From Cryobacterium zongtaii (GTDB lineage Bacteria > Actinomycetota > Actinomycetes > Actinomycetales > Microbacteriaceae), in NCBI RefSeq assembly GCF_002909375.1, contig NZ_PPXD01000020.1, positions 124,001 through 188,000 on the forward strand: DNA of 64,000 nt, given 5' to 3'. The translations under genes and the position numbers were made by a program. Positions 16,085 through 25,055 of this stretch are shown here, in pieces. A model generated the notes under the pieces. That model worked only from the letters and a program-made list of their open reading frames with translations. It did no database searches and was not told the origin of the DNA. Every line of letters starts with the position of its first letter. Position 1 is the stretch's first letter.

Positions 16085-17500
16085 ATGGGCAGCACGGACG
16101 ACGCACCAACCGCATCCCAGGCTCACACCGAACCACCACCGGGTGGCGCGCGCACGTTCGCGCAGGTGCTGGTGAACACGGCGGTCGCGAACGTCACGAC
16201 GAGTTTCCTCTGGTTCGCCCTCACCTTCTGGGTCTATCTGGAGACACGGTCGGTGCTCGCCACCGGAATCATCGGCGGAGCGTACATGCTGCTCGTCGCC
16301 GTGTTCTCCATGGCGTTCGGCACGATCGTGGACCGGCATCGCAAGCACCTGGTGATGGTGTTCGCGGGCCTGGTCACCCTCATTGCGTTCGGCATCGGCG
16401 GCGGGCTGTATCTCGTGTTCCCGGAGTCCACGCTGCTCGACATCAACGGGCCGATGTTCTGGCTGTTCAGCGGAATCATCCTCTTCGGTGCGGTCATCGA
16501 GAACATGCGAAACATCGCACTGTCGACGGTCGTCACGCTGCTGATCCCGACCGAGCGGCACGCGAACGCGAACGGGATGGTGGGCACGGTGCAGGGGCTC
16601 GCCTTCATGGTCACCAGCGTCTTCAGCGGGCTCGCGATCGGGTTGTTGGGCATGGGCTGGACGCTCCTCATCGCGATCATTCTGTCGGCGGCGGCCCTCC
16701 TGCACCTGCTGTTCCTCCGCATCCCGGAAGACCAACCGAAGCAGGATGGCGAGCGGCGTCCGCTGATCGACCTACGCGGCAGCATCACGGCGGTGCGGGC
16801 GGCGACGGGACTCTTCGCGCTCATCATCTTCTCGACGTTCAACAACTTCATCGGCGGCGTCTACATGGCGCTCATGGACCCATACGGACTCGAGCTCTTC
16901 CCCGTCGAGGTGTGGGGAATCGTGCTCGGCGTCTCGTCGACCGGGTTCATCATCGGTGGGCTGCTGATCGCGAAGTTCGGGCTCGGGCGTAACCCGGTCC
17001 GCACGATGCTGCTGATCGTGATCCTCATGGGCGTGCTCGGGGCGCTGTTCACGATCCGCGACTGGTGGTGGCTGTACGCCGCGGGCATCTGGCTCTACAT
17101 GACGCTCATCCCCGCCGTCGAGGCGTCCGAGCAGACGGTCATCCAGAAGGTGGTGCCGTTCCACGTGCAGGGGCGGGTGTTCGGGTTCGCTACGGCGTTC
17201 GAGTCGGCGTCGGCCCCGATCACCGCATTCCTCATCGCGCCGATCGCCGAGTTCATCATCATCCCGTTCATGAACTCGGATGCCGGGCGCTCCAGCTTCG
17301 GTGCGCTGCTGGGCGACGGCCAGGCCCGGGGTATCGCGCTGGTATTCCTCATCGCTGGGATCGTGATGGTGCTCGCGGCCATCGGGGCGTTCTTCACGAG
17401 GTCGTACCGCCGCATTTCGGCGCAGTACCTCGACCAGTCCGAGTCGGTATCGGCCGAGGGCGCTCAGGATCCGACGGCGGAGGCGCAGCTGCGGCACTGA
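16085..17500 (+). CDS. MFS transporter, drug/siderophore-exporter type
   Basis: A 471-aa major facilitator with about 12 hydrophobic segments, an N-terminal hydrophilic tail of about 25 residues and a longer C-terminal tail. The loop GTIVDRHRKHLVM after the second/third helix is the MFS motif A equivalent, and KVVPFHVQGRVFGFATAFES matches the EntS-like/MFS_3 exporters of Gram-positive bacteria. GGGGAGGA precedes the ATG at 16085. It is followed by a strong hairpin terminator. The exported compound is unknown, and no biosynthetic genes lie nearby. Confidence 0.85.
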   Translation: MGSTDDAPTASQAHTEPPPGGARTFAQVLVNTAVANVTTSFLWFALTFWVYLETRSVLATGIIGGAYMLLVAVFSMAFGTIVDRHRKHLVMVFAGLVTLIAFGIGGGLYLVFPESTLLDINGPMFWLFSGIILFGAVIENMRNIALSTVVTLLIPTERHANANGMVGTVQGLAFMVTSVFSGLAIGLLGMGWTLLIAIILSAAALLHLLFLRIPEDQPKQDGERRPLIDLRGSITAVRAATGLFALIIFSTFNNFIGGVYMALMDPYGLELFPVEVWGIVLGVSSTGFIIGGLLIAKFGLGRNPVRTMLLIVILMGVLGALFTIRDWWWLYAAGIWLYMTLIPAVEASEQTVIQKVVPFHVQGRVFGFATAFESASAPITAFLIAPIAEFIIIPFMNSDAGRSSFGALLGDGQARGIALVFLIAGIVMVLAAIGAFFTRSYRRISAQYLDQSESVSAEGAQDPTAEAQLRH

Positions 17501-17519
17501 TCCACACCAAGTCCCGAGT

Positions 17520-17551
17520 CGGGGGCACCTAGCCGGAATCCGCTGCCCCCG
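17520..17551 (+). terminator. Hairpin terminator after the MFS gene
   Basis: CGGGGGCA (17520-17527) pairs perfectly with TGCCCCCG (17544-17551) around a 16-base loop, 20 bases after the MFS stop codon. There is no U-tract, which is common for actinobacterial terminators. Confidence 0.65.
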
Positions 17552-17640
17552 GCTATCGTGGCGTCCAGCGTCTGGCGCAGCACAAGACGTGACCCCAAAC
17601 AGATGAAGTCGCTTTCGCGACGTTACGGATTGGAAGTCAA

Positions 17641-18408
17641 ATGCCAGAAAGCAGCAAGCCGACCATTGTCCTTGTTCACGGTGCCTGGGCGGATGCGTCC
17701 AGCTGGAATGCCGTGAGCGCACCCCTTCAAGCCGAGGGGTTCACGGTGCTGGCCCCGCCCAATGAGCTGCGGGGACTGACATCGGATGCGGCATACATCG
17801 CGTCCTTCCTCGCCCAGCGCACCAGCGGGCCGGTGGTGCTCGTCGGGCACTCGTACGGCGGCGCGGTGATCACCAACGCCGCCGCCCAGGGCGGCGACGT
17901 GCGGGCGCTCGTCTTCGTCGACGCCTTCATTCCGGACGAGGGTGAGACCGTTGTCCAAATCCTCGAAGGCTCGGGCTCCGCGCTGGCGGTCGCCGACCCG
18001 ACGACGGTGTTCGATGTCGCGGGCTATCCGGGTGCCCCTGAAGGCGCCGCCGAGGCGTTTCTCAAGCCCGAAACCGTGCACAACGCCTTTGCTCAAGACC
18101 TGCCCGAAGCAGATCGGTGGACGATTGTGGCCACCCAACGGCCGGCCTCGTTCGTCGCGAACGTGACCCCGTCGGGACCTGCGGCGTGGAAGACGATCCC
18201 CAGCTGGGCGGTCCTGGGCACCGACGACAGGGTGATTCCGATCGCCACGCAACGCCGGATGGCGGAGCGTGCCAACTCGACGATCACCGAGGTCGACGCC
18301 TCCCACGTCTCGATGGTTTCGCATCCCGAGGCCACTCTCGCCGCGATCCACGCGGCGGTGGAAAACAGCGTCGCCCCGGCCGGAGTCGAAGCCGGCCGGG
18401 CACGCTAG
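17641..18408 (+). CDS. Alpha/beta hydrolase, salicylate esterase/EstC-like
   Basis: A 255-aa soluble alpha/beta hydrolase. VLVHGAWADASSW forms the oxyanion loop, GHSYGGAVI the nucleophile elbow with the catalytic serine, and the terminal DASHVSMVSHP contains the catalytic histidine. The acid residue is likely in GTDDRVIP. It matches the compact family of actinobacterial hydrolases annotated as alpha/beta fold hydrolase or EstC-like. A GGAAG stretch precedes the ATG. It converges with the AHSA1 gene. The natural substrate is unknown. Confidence 0.85.
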   Translation: MPESSKPTIVLVHGAWADASSWNAVSAPLQAEGFTVLAPPNELRGLTSDAAYIASFLAQRTSGPVVLVGHSYGGAVITNAAAQGGDVRALVFVDAFIPDEGETVVQILEGSGSALAVADPTTVFDVAGYPGAPEGAAEAFLKPETVHNAFAQDLPEADRWTIVATQRPASFVANVTPSGPAAWKTIPSWAVLGTDDRVIPIATQRRMAERANSTITEVDASHVSMVSHPEATLAAIHAAVENSVAPAGVEAGRAR

Positions 18409-18412
18409 CCGG

Positions 18413-19393
18413 CTAGGCCAGCGTCGGCTGCAACATCCCCTCGAGGCGCCGGTAGCTGGTCTCCATGCCGTCGGTCATGCCGGTCGCCAGAACCGCGTCA
18501 CGCTGCTCAGCGTTGGCGTAGGTGATGACGAGTGCGAGCAGAGTTCCGCCCTCCACTTCCGTGAGGGTCAGCTCGTTGAGCGTTGCCGGGAAGTCCATCC
18601 CGATCATCGCTTCGGTCGTGACCGCGCGGTGCGGCGCCTCCGACTCGAGCAGCTCGCCGGTGAAGCCGAATCGCTCGTCGCCACCATCCCGCTGCCACTC
18701 GTAGCGGTAGCTGTCGCCGACGGTGGTCGCGATCTCGCACACGGGCATCGACCAACCGTCCGGACCGAGCAGCCATTGCTGCATGAGGGCGGCATCGTTG
18801 TGGGCCCGCCACACCTGGTCGACGGTGCCGCGGATGACCCGAGCCACCCGCACCTGGGTGTCGCTGAGTATCTGCGCCTGCGCCCCGCGCTCGGCGGCGA
18901 AGGATGCCAGGTCGGCCAGCACCTGGTCGATCTGGGCCATGGCCTCGCGGGTGCCCTCGAGCATGCCCATTTCGATGAGCTGCTGCATCTGCTCGAGCGA
19001 GTCGAAGCGCGACGTCGTCGTTAGGCGGCTGCCGCTGCTGGTCTCCTCGAACGCGAAGTCCATCCGGGTGGTCGGGAGGTCGGGGTTCGGCACTCCTGCC
19101 GCATCCGAGAACCTGTCGAGCACCTCGAACGTGTGCGGAGCGTCGGCCGAGGTCCACTCCCAGCAGCCGTAGTGCACGTCGCCTTCTGGCCCGGTCATGG
19201 CATAGACGCTGCGTCCGCCGGCCACGGCGTCGTGCCGGAGGAACGTGGCCGGATAGGTCGGTGGACCCCAGAACCGCTCGATCTGGCGCGGGTCGGTGTA
19301 GGCATCCCAGAGCCGGCGGAGTGGGGCCGTGAAGTCGGCGACGATTGTGATGGTGAGCTGGTCGAGGTCTTTCTCGACAGTGGTGACGGGCAT
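18413..19393 (-). CDS. Two-domain AHSA1/SRPBCC protein
   Basis: A 326-aa protein with two tandem Aha1-like SRPBCC domains (about residues 10-150 and 165-315). Each has the family start (LRRLWDAYTDPRQIERFWGP in the first; VWRAHNDAALMQQWLLGPDGW in the second) and a C-terminal helix. Such proteins are commonly encoded next to ArsR regulators in actinobacteria and may bind hydrophobic compounds. The start ATG lies after GAAGGGAA. It is 14 bases downstream of the ArsR gene, so the two form an operon. The ligand is unknown. Confidence 0.85.
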   Translation of the reverse strand: MPVTTVEKDLDQLTITIVADFTAPLRRLWDAYTDPRQIERFWGPPTYPATFLRHDAVAGGRSVYAMTGPEGDVHYGCWEWTSADAPHTFEVLDRFSDAAGVPNPDLPTTRMDFAFEETSSGSRLTTTSRFDSLEQMQQLIEMGMLEGTREAMAQIDQVLADLASFAAERGAQAQILSDTQVRVARVIRGTVDQVWRAHNDAALMQQWLLGPDGWSMPVCEIATTVGDSYRYEWQRDGGDERFGFTGELLESEAPHRAVTTEAMIGMDFPATLNELTLTEVEGGTLLALVITYANAEQRDAVLATGMTDGMETSYRRLEGMLQPTLA

Positions 19394-19407
19394 GATGTTC
19401 CCTTCGG

Positions 19408-19761
19408 TTAGGTGTCGGGTGGAGCCGGGTCGTCTTCAGCGAGCAGGATGTCGAGGCGGTCGATGCGCGACCGCCAGAGGTCTTCGAAGCGGTCGAGCAG
19501 GCGCTGCGCCTCGCGGATGCGGTCGGGGTTTCCCCGCACCATCCGCTCACGACCATGTGGTTCTTTGGTCACGAGCCTGGCCTCCTCCAACACTGCAACG
19601 TGCTTCTGAACTGCCGCGAACGACATTTCGTAGGAATCCGCCAACTGCGATACAGAGACATCGGCAACCAGCGTGCGCCGCACGATATCCCGCCGCGTCG
19701 CGTCCGCGAGGGCGCGGAACAGGCGGTTTACGTCCTGATCGGAATACTCTAATACAACCAT
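19408..19761 (-). CDS. ArsR-family winged-helix repressor
   Basis: A 117-aa ArsR/SmtB-type regulator. The winged helix reads DVNRLFRALADATRRDIVRR, VSVSQLADSYEMSFAAVQKH and VLEEARLVTKEPHGRE. There is no obvious metal-binding cysteine pair, which is usual for the ArsR subgroup paired with AHSA1 proteins. The ATG at 19761 is chosen because the conserved domain starts right there; the frame is open further upstream without support. The start codon sits inside an inverted repeat that is a likely autoregulatory operator. It is the first gene of the operon with the AHSA1 protein. Confidence 0.88.
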   Translation of the reverse strand: MVVLEYSDQDVNRLFRALADATRRDIVRRTLVADVSVSQLADSYEMSFAAVQKHVAVLEEARLVTKEPHGRERMVRGNPDRIREAQRLLDRFEDLWRSRIDRLDILLAEDDPAPPDT

Positions 19762-19771
19762 TTGATTGTAT
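19752..19771. promoter_or_regulatory. Inverted repeat over the arsR start codon
   Basis: ATACAA (19752-19757) and TTGTAT (19766-19771) form a perfect inverted repeat with an eight-base spacer that includes the arsR start codon. ArsR repressors typically bind AT-rich imperfect palindromes next to their own promoter, so this is a likely operator. Confidence 0.55.
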
Positions 19772-19900
19772 GATATGCGCCGAAAACGGATCCCGCAACC
19801 ACTCGGGCCTGCTGAGCCGGATCGGACGGTCCGCTGCGATTTCGGCCGCAAGGTCCACGACCTGTGCGAGGATTTCCTACCGGACCTGAGAACGCTGCGG

Positions 19901-20557
19901 TCAGCGTCGGACGCTGTATTGGTGCTCGGGGCGACCCGTCGACCCGTAGCGGAGGGTCACTTCGACTTCACCGCGGGTTGCCAGGGCCGCGAGATGCCTC
20001 TGCGCCGTGGCGCGAGACAGACCGGCGCGACCCGCGATCACGCTGGAGGACGATTCGCCGTCCTGGAGCATTTCAATAATCAGCTTCTCGGTGGTGGAAC
20101 GCGAGGTGGAGGCCACTCCCCCGTCCCGGCCATGCAGCACCCGCTGAGCCCGTTCGATGGCGTCCTGGTCAAGTTGGCGGTCTTCTGCCACCAGGTTGCG
20201 AAACCGGCGATAGGCATCCAGCCGCTCGTTCAGCCTGGCGGGCTCGAACGGTTTGATGAGGTAGTCCAACGCCCCCGCACGGAACGCACGGCGGACGGTG
20301 GCGCCATCGGACGCCGCACTGATCATGACCGCGTCGACGTCGATCTCGGCGACGAAGGCGATGCCGTCGCCGTCGGGGAGGTAAACGTCGCAGAGGACGA
20401 GGTCGGGCCGAAAATCGCGCATCGCCGCGCGAGCGGCGCGCACTCCCCGCACTGGTTCAAGAGCGGCATAGCCGGGACGCGCCGCGACGATGTCGCGATG
20501 AAGGCCACCGACATGGAAGTCGTCGTCGACGACGAGCACGTGAATCGTATCGGGCAT
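19901..20557 (-). CDS. CitB/DcuR-type response regulator
   Basis: A 218-aa response regulator. The receiver domain (about 1-120) has the acidic pair VVDDDF, the phospho-acceptor Asp57 in LVLCDVYLPDGDG and the conserved lysine in LIKPFEPARL. The C-terminal domain is a winged helix (TTEKLIIEMLQDGESSSSVI then AGLSRATAQRHLAALATRG) of the CitB family rather than a LuxR or OmpR type. Its ATG overlaps the kinase stop codon by one base (TGATG), indicating translational coupling. The likely target is the divergent citrate-type transporter gene. Confidence 0.9.
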   Translation of the reverse strand: MPDTIHVLVVDDDFHVGGLHRDIVAARPGYAALEPVRGVRAARAAMRDFRPDLVLCDVYLPDGDGIAFVAEIDVDAVMISAASDGATVRRAFRAGALDYLIKPFEPARLNERLDAYRRFRNLVAEDRQLDQDAIERAQRVLHGRDGGVASTSRSTTEKLIIEMLQDGESSSSVIAGRAGLSRATAQRHLAALATRGEVEVTLRYGSTGRPEHQYSVRR

Positions 20558-22227
20558 CAGTCTTCTCCTTGTCGGGGGCGGGTCGGTGCCCGCATGACCC
20601 CGGGCAGTCGGGCGCAGAACACGGCACCGCTTCCGTCGCGACCGCCGGCGTCGGCAAGCCATACCTCTCCGCCGAGACGCGCGGCAATGTCGCGGACCAA
20701 CGGCAGACCGATGCCCCGCCCATGCACCGCGTCCGGGTCGAGGTCGGTTCGCGGAACGTCGCTGAACACGCGAGCCCCGTTCGCCACCCCCTGCCCGGAA
20801 TCGGACACCGTCATGACGAGAGTGTCGGCGTCGTCGAGCAACTCCACGTCTACCCAGCGCGGCTGCTGACCGTACACAGCCGCGCTCACCGCATTGTCCA
20901 CGAGGTTGGCGAGCACGGTGGCCACATCCTCGGGCAGAGAGACGACTCCCCGCACCAGCGAGTCCGCCCCCACGGTCAGGTGCACGCCCCGTTCACCGGC
21001 TTGCGCGGCCTTCGCTTCCAGAAGCGACACCAGGAAGGGCTCGGTCAGGTGCTCACCGGTGGACGGACCGCCGGCGGTGCGGGACGCCTCCAACACGTCG
21101 TCGAGGTAGTCCCGTGCGTCGGGCACGCGGCCCGCATCCATCAGACCGGCCGTCACGTGCAGCCGGTTCGCGAACTCGTGGCGCTGCACCCGAAGAGCAT
21201 CCGTCATCGACGCCACGGTTTCGAGGCGATCCGTGAGGGTCACGACGTCGGTCCGGTCGCGGATCACCGCGATCAGGCCCAGGTCCCGATTCGCGTGCGA
21301 CACCGGGTGCGTGTCGATGTAGACCACATGGTCGGCGAGCACGACCGGTTCGGCCGCATCCGGTCCCCGTCCACCCGTCGCCGACAGCCTCCGCTCCCCG
21401 GCCAGGGCAGCGATTACCGGCCCGGGCAGGGCGAGGTCGTGGATGCGGCGTCCGACCAGGTCGGGGATGCCCAGCAATCGCGCGGCCGTTGTGTTGGCGA
21501 CGGTCACGACGTCGTCCGGGCCCCACGCGAGCACCCCGTCCCCGACGCCGTCGAGCACCGCAGCCTGGTTCTGGACCAGCGCGGACATCTCTTCGGGCTG
21601 AAGGCCGAGGGTGAGGTGCTCGAGGCGGCGGCGGAGGACGAACGACACAACAGCGCCCAGTGCCAGGGCAACGACGGCGGCCAGCGCGACGCCCCCAAGC
21701 AGGAGGGGAAGCTCTTTGAAGACACTGCTCGGGGCGAACCCGACGCTCACCTCACCGGTCGGTTCATCGGTGTCGGGGTCGCGAACCGGCACTTTGGCGC
21801 GAGCGGACTCGCCGAGGGTGCCGGCTTCCCAGGACACCGTCTCGCGTCCGGCCAGAGCTTCGGCGAAGCTTGTGCTGACCTCCGCTCCGAGCAGCTGCGG
21901 ATCGGGGTGTGCGAGTCGGATTCCGTGATCATCGGTGATCACGATGAACAGCGCGCCGGTATTGGCCTCCGCCGCTGCCGCCAGAACGGAGAGCGGTCCG
22001 CCGCGGAGGCTCGCGTTCGTCGGCGTTCCGGTGTCGGCAGACGCGCGGGCGACATCGGCGCGCACATCGGAGTCGGCGGCGACCGTGCGTGCGATCGACA
22101 GCGCGGAGGTCTCGGCCTCGGCCCGGAGCTGTTGCACGCCGATGGAGACGAAGACACCGGTGCAGATCGCGACGATGACGGTCACGCAGGCGAGCTGCCA
22201 CAGCAGCATCTGCGTCGAGAACCGCAC
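20557..22227 (-). CDS. CitA/DcuS-type sensor histidine kinase
   Basis: A 556-aa membrane sensor kinase. A first membrane helix (about 8-30) and a second (about 175-200) bracket an extracytoplasmic PDC/sCache domain of about 140 residues, the place where CitA and DcuS bind citrate or C4-dicarboxylates. A cytoplasmic PAS domain follows (VLDGVGDGVLAWGPDD). The phosphorylated His350 is in RHEFANRLH of the SPOB-type helix, and the ATPase has NLVDNAVSAA (N-box) and DSGQGV plus GRGIGLPLV. The GTG at 22227 is favoured by AAGGAGG five bases upstream. Gene order and family suggest it senses citrate or a related tricarboxylate. Confidence 0.9.
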   Translation of the reverse strand: MRFSTQMLLWQLACVTVIVAICTGVFVSIGVQQLRAEAETSALSIARTVAADSDVRADVARASADTGTPTNASLRGGPLSVLAAAAEANTGALFIVITDDHGIRLAHPDPQLLGAEVSTSFAEALAGRETVSWEAGTLGESARAKVPVRDPDTDEPTGEVSVGFAPSSVFKELPLLLGGVALAAVVALALGAVVSFVLRRRLEHLTLGLQPEEMSALVQNQAAVLDGVGDGVLAWGPDDVVTVANTTAARLLGIPDLVGRRIHDLALPGPVIAALAGERRLSATGGRGPDAAEPVVLADHVVYIDTHPVSHANRDLGLIAVIRDRTDVVTLTDRLETVASMTDALRVQRHEFANRLHVTAGLMDAGRVPDARDYLDDVLEASRTAGGPSTGEHLTEPFLVSLLEAKAAQAGERGVHLTVGADSLVRGVVSLPEDVATVLANLVDNAVSAAVYGQQPRWVDVELLDDADTLVMTVSDSGQGVANGARVFSDVPRTDLDPDAVHGRGIGLPLVRDIAARLGGEVWLADAGGRDGSGAVFCARLPGVMRAPTRPRQGED

Positions 22228-22256
22228 CTTCGCCTCCTTGCGGCGCATCGAGCACA

Positions 22257-22281
22257 ATGCGCAGAACTAACGATATGCGCA
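22257..22281. promoter_or_regulatory. Repeated ATGCGCA motif between citAB and the transporter
   Basis: ATGCGCA occurs at 22257-22263 and again at 22275-22281, 18 bases apart, just upstream of the kinase gene in the divergent control region. TGCGCA is itself palindromic. It could bind the response regulator or another repressor; evidence is repetition and position only. Confidence 0.3.
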
Positions 22282-22419
22282 ATACGTGCAGCAAAGCGAC
22301 TTACGGCGCGTGGCGCCGGTGGCCTACCTAAGCTTCACACTCATCGTCATACGCTTCGGCAATGACCGCCGAGTGGGATTCGCCCGACTCGGCCGCACAA
22401 TTCAGACAAAGGAGTCGAT

Positions 22420-23922
22420 GTGCTCGTCATCCTCGGATTCACCATGATCCTCACCTTCATGGTGCTCATCATGACCAGGCGGCTCACGCCGATGGTCGCC
22501 CTCATTCTCGTCCCCACGATTTTCGGTCTCTTTGCCGGCGCCGGTCTGGGTCTCGGCGACATGATCATCGAGTCGATCGGGGATCTCGCTCCGACGGCGG
22601 CGCTGCTCATGTTCGCGATCATGTTCTTCGGCATCATGATCGATGTCGGGCTGTTCGATCCCCTCATTCGGTTCATCACCCGCTTCCTCGGCAATGACCC
22701 GGCCAAGGTCGTTCTGGGCACGGCGATCCTGGCCGGCGCAGTGTCGCTCGACGGCGACGGTTCGACGACCTTCATCATCACCACCTCGGCGATGCTGCCG
22801 ATCTACCTGCGGATGGGCATGAGCCCGGTCGTGCTCACCTGTGTTGCCGGCCTGATGAACGGCACTCTAAACATCGTGCCGTGGGGTGGCCCCACCGTGC
22901 GGGCCGCGTCGGCTCTCGGCGTGTCACCGACCGACATCTTCGTGCCGATGCTGCCCTCCCTCGCGACGGGGCTCATCATCGCGCTGGCGTTCGCCTGGTT
23001 CCTGGGGCTAGCCGAGCGCAAGCGCATCGGCTCGCTCGAGTACTCCCCCGCAGCGCAGGTGGATGCCGCACCGACGGCGTCACCGACCTTTTTGCGCGGT
23101 CTCTTCGGCGGCAACCGCTTCGTGCGCGGCACAGACGTGCGGCCCGGAGCGGCCGCAACACTCGATACCACGGGCATCCTGACGGTGCGACCGGGCCAGC
23201 GGATGCCGGCCGGCCGGGCGACCCTGGCCAAGCAGCTGACGATGGAGGACGAGCGCGACACGGCGATGGCTGACACCATGCTGAGCGCGGACCGCTCGAC
23301 GCTGCGGCCCAAGCTGATCTGGGTGAACTTCGCGTTGACCGTCGCCGTCATGGTGCTGCTCGTGCTCGATGTCATGCCGCTGGCCTACATCTTCATGGTC
23401 GGCACCGGCGTGGCCCTGATGATCAACTTTCCCAAGCTCCGCAGCCAGGCCGACGAGATCGTCGCGCACGCCCCCAGCATCGTCGGCGTCGTCTCGATGG
23501 TGCTCGCCGCCGGCGTCCTGGTCGGTGTGCTGAACGGCACCGGAATGGTGACGGCCATGGCCGACTGGGTCGTGCAGGTCGTGCCGGCCTCGATGGGTGA
23601 GTACTTGGCGGTCATCACCGGAGTGCTCTCCATTCCGATGACCTTCTTCATGTCCAATGACGCGTTCTACTTCGGCATCCTCCCCGTGCTCGCCGAGAGC
23701 GCGGCGACCTACGGCATCGACCCCGTGGAGATGGCCCGCGCCTCGATCATCGGTCAGCCTGTTCACCTGCAGAGCCCGCTGGTGCCGGCCATCCTGCTGC
23801 TCGTCTCGCTCGCCAACGTCAACCTCGGCGACCACCACAAGAAGGTGCTCTGGCGAGCGTGCGTGGTGTCGCTGGTGATGCTGCTCGTCGGCGTGCTCGT
23901 CGGCGCAGTTCCGTTCGGCTAG
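22420..23922 (+). CDS. citN: CitMHS-family citrate:divalent metal/proton symporter
   Basis: A 500-aa polytopic membrane protein of the CitMHS family, which imports citrate complexed with Mg2+ or Ca2+. It has about 12 hydrophobic segments. Family signatures include the N-terminal VILGFTMILTFMVLIMTRRL, the GDGSTTFIITTSAMLP loop, WGGPTVRAAS and the C-terminal NDAFYFGILPVLAE. The GTG start follows AAAGGAG. It is divergent from a CitA/CitB-type two-component system, the standard arrangement for regulated citrate uptake. The metal partner cannot be deduced. The citN symbol is by family analogy. Confidence 0.88.
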   Translation: MLVILGFTMILTFMVLIMTRRLTPMVALILVPTIFGLFAGAGLGLGDMIIESIGDLAPTAALLMFAIMFFGIMIDVGLFDPLIRFITRFLGNDPAKVVLGTAILAGAVSLDGDGSTTFIITTSAMLPIYLRMGMSPVVLTCVAGLMNGTLNIVPWGGPTVRAASALGVSPTDIFVPMLPSLATGLIIALAFAWFLGLAERKRIGSLEYSPAAQVDAAPTASPTFLRGLFGGNRFVRGTDVRPGAAATLDTTGILTVRPGQRMPAGRATLAKQLTMEDERDTAMADTMLSADRSTLRPKLIWVNFALTVAVMVLLVLDVMPLAYIFMVGTGVALMINFPKLRSQADEIVAHAPSIVGVVSMVLAAGVLVGVLNGTGMVTAMADWVVQVVPASMGEYLAVITGVLSIPMTFFMSNDAFYFGILPVLAESAATYGIDPVEMARASIIGQPVHLQSPLVPAILLLVSLANVNLGDHHKKVLWRACVVSLVMLLVGVLVGAVPFG

Positions 23923-24018
23923 GGGCCCCTCCCTGCGGCGGGCGGGCGTCGCGACAGGTCCATCGCGTTGGAGCCGAACAGGTACGCGGCGCTGGCGGGC
24001 GAGGTGCAAGCCCCAGTG

Positions 24019-24870
24019 CTACTCGGCGGACTGGCCGTCGCGCCGCGCCTCGGCCAATGCGAGATCGACGACGTGTACTGCGATTCCGGTCGCGGCGATC
24101 AGGGCAAGGGCTTCAGGGTCGGCACTTGTGTCAGTGACAAGATCGTTGATCTCGCTGAGATCGGCCATCTTCGCGAAGGTCACCACCCCCACCTTGGAAC
24201 CGTCGGCAACAACTATCACGCGTTGAGCCTTGGCCACCATTGCGTGGTTTGTTCGCGCTTCGGTCTCGTCGTGTGTCGTTACCCCGCCGGCCGCACTGAT
24301 GCCGTCGGTACCGAGTACAGCGGTCGCGACATTAATGGCATTGAAGGTGTATTCCGAGAGAGAGCCCACCGCCTCAAATGAACTCTGCCGAACGACCCCG
24401 CCCGTGATGATCACCTTGAGACGGGGGCGCGCGGCGCACTCCATGGCGATGGTGAGCGAATTGGTCACAATCGTCAGCTCGGTGCGGTTCCGCAGCGCGC
24501 GAGCGACCTCTGCAGTCGTTGTTCCACCACTAAGAGCGAGAGCATGCGGCCCGGTCGGAATCATCTCGACAGCCCGACGGGCAATGAGCTGCTTGGCCTC
24601 CCGGTACTGATTGTTTCGAAGCCTGACCGGGATTTCATTGCGAGCGTCCAGCGCCCGAGCTCCACCATGGGTGCGCACCAACAACCCTTGCTCATCTAAT
24701 TCGGCGAGATCACGGCGCAGTGTTGCAGCGGATGTTCCCACCTCCGCGACGAGGCCCGCAAGCGTCATGTCTTTCTGCTCGTGCAGAAGCGACAGCACAA
24801 CCCGCATGCGTTCGGAACGTTTGCTGGAGACGGCCCGGGGAACGGACTGGTATGAGCTGTGTTGAGACAT
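24019..24870 (-). CDS. DeoR-family repressor (AgaR-like)
   Basis: A 283-aa DeoR-family regulator. The N-terminal helix-turn-helix (about 15-75) has LAGLVAEVGTSAATLRRDLA and the family signature DEQGLLVRTHGGA. The C-terminal sugar-phosphate-binding domain contains LALSGGTTTAEVARAL and IVTNSLTIA, and the late GVTTHDETEARTN and VVADGSKVGVVTF are typical. These repressors usually respond to a phosphosugar. It is divergent from the kbaY-kbaZ-agaS operon and most probably represses it, in the role of AgaR. Confidence 0.9.
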   Translation of the reverse strand: MSQHSSYQSVPRAVSSKRSERMRVVLSLLHEQKDMTLAGLVAEVGTSAATLRRDLAELDEQGLLVRTHGGARALDARNEIPVRLRNNQYREAKQLIARRAVEMIPTGPHALALSGGTTTAEVARALRNRTELTIVTNSLTIAMECAARPRLKVIITGGVVRQSSFEAVGSLSEYTFNAINVATAVLGTDGISAAGGVTTHDETEARTNHAMVAKAQRVIVVADGSKVGVVTFAKMADLSEINDLVTDTSADPEALALIAATGIAVHVVDLALAEARRDGQSAE

Positions 24871-24895
24871 GGCCGCCTTCGATTCGCGTCAATAT

Positions 24896-24952
24896 GCGCA
24901 GTCTTTATGTTCACTTTAGCAGTATTTTGAGCAAAAACTGCGCGATTCGCGC
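24896..24952. promoter_or_regulatory. Inverted repeats in the deoR-kbaY control region
   Basis: GCGCAGT (24896-24902) is mirrored by ACTGCGC (24937-24943), and the latter overlaps a 13-base palindrome GCGCGATTCGCGC (24940-24952). They lie in an AT-rich gap of 185 bases between divergent genes. They are candidate sites for the DeoR-family repressor, though the spacing is not proven typical. Confidence 0.4.
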
Positions 24953-25055
24953 AACAAAGCGCACTATGAGTCATGACAACGGTGAAGTCAACGAGCACGG
25001 AGGGTGTCATCCCGACACAGTCCGATCCGCTCCGCGGTGACGCCTGGAGGATTCC

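Noticed and set aside
20569..22365. A nearly 600-codon frame opposite the histidine kinase
   Set aside because: The kinase has all its boxes; the opposite frame is His/Arg/Gly-rich and without motifs.
23080..24009. Antisense frame over the citrate transporter
   Set aside because: Low-complexity His/Asp/Arg-rich translation, an artefact of the GC-rich membrane-protein codons opposite.
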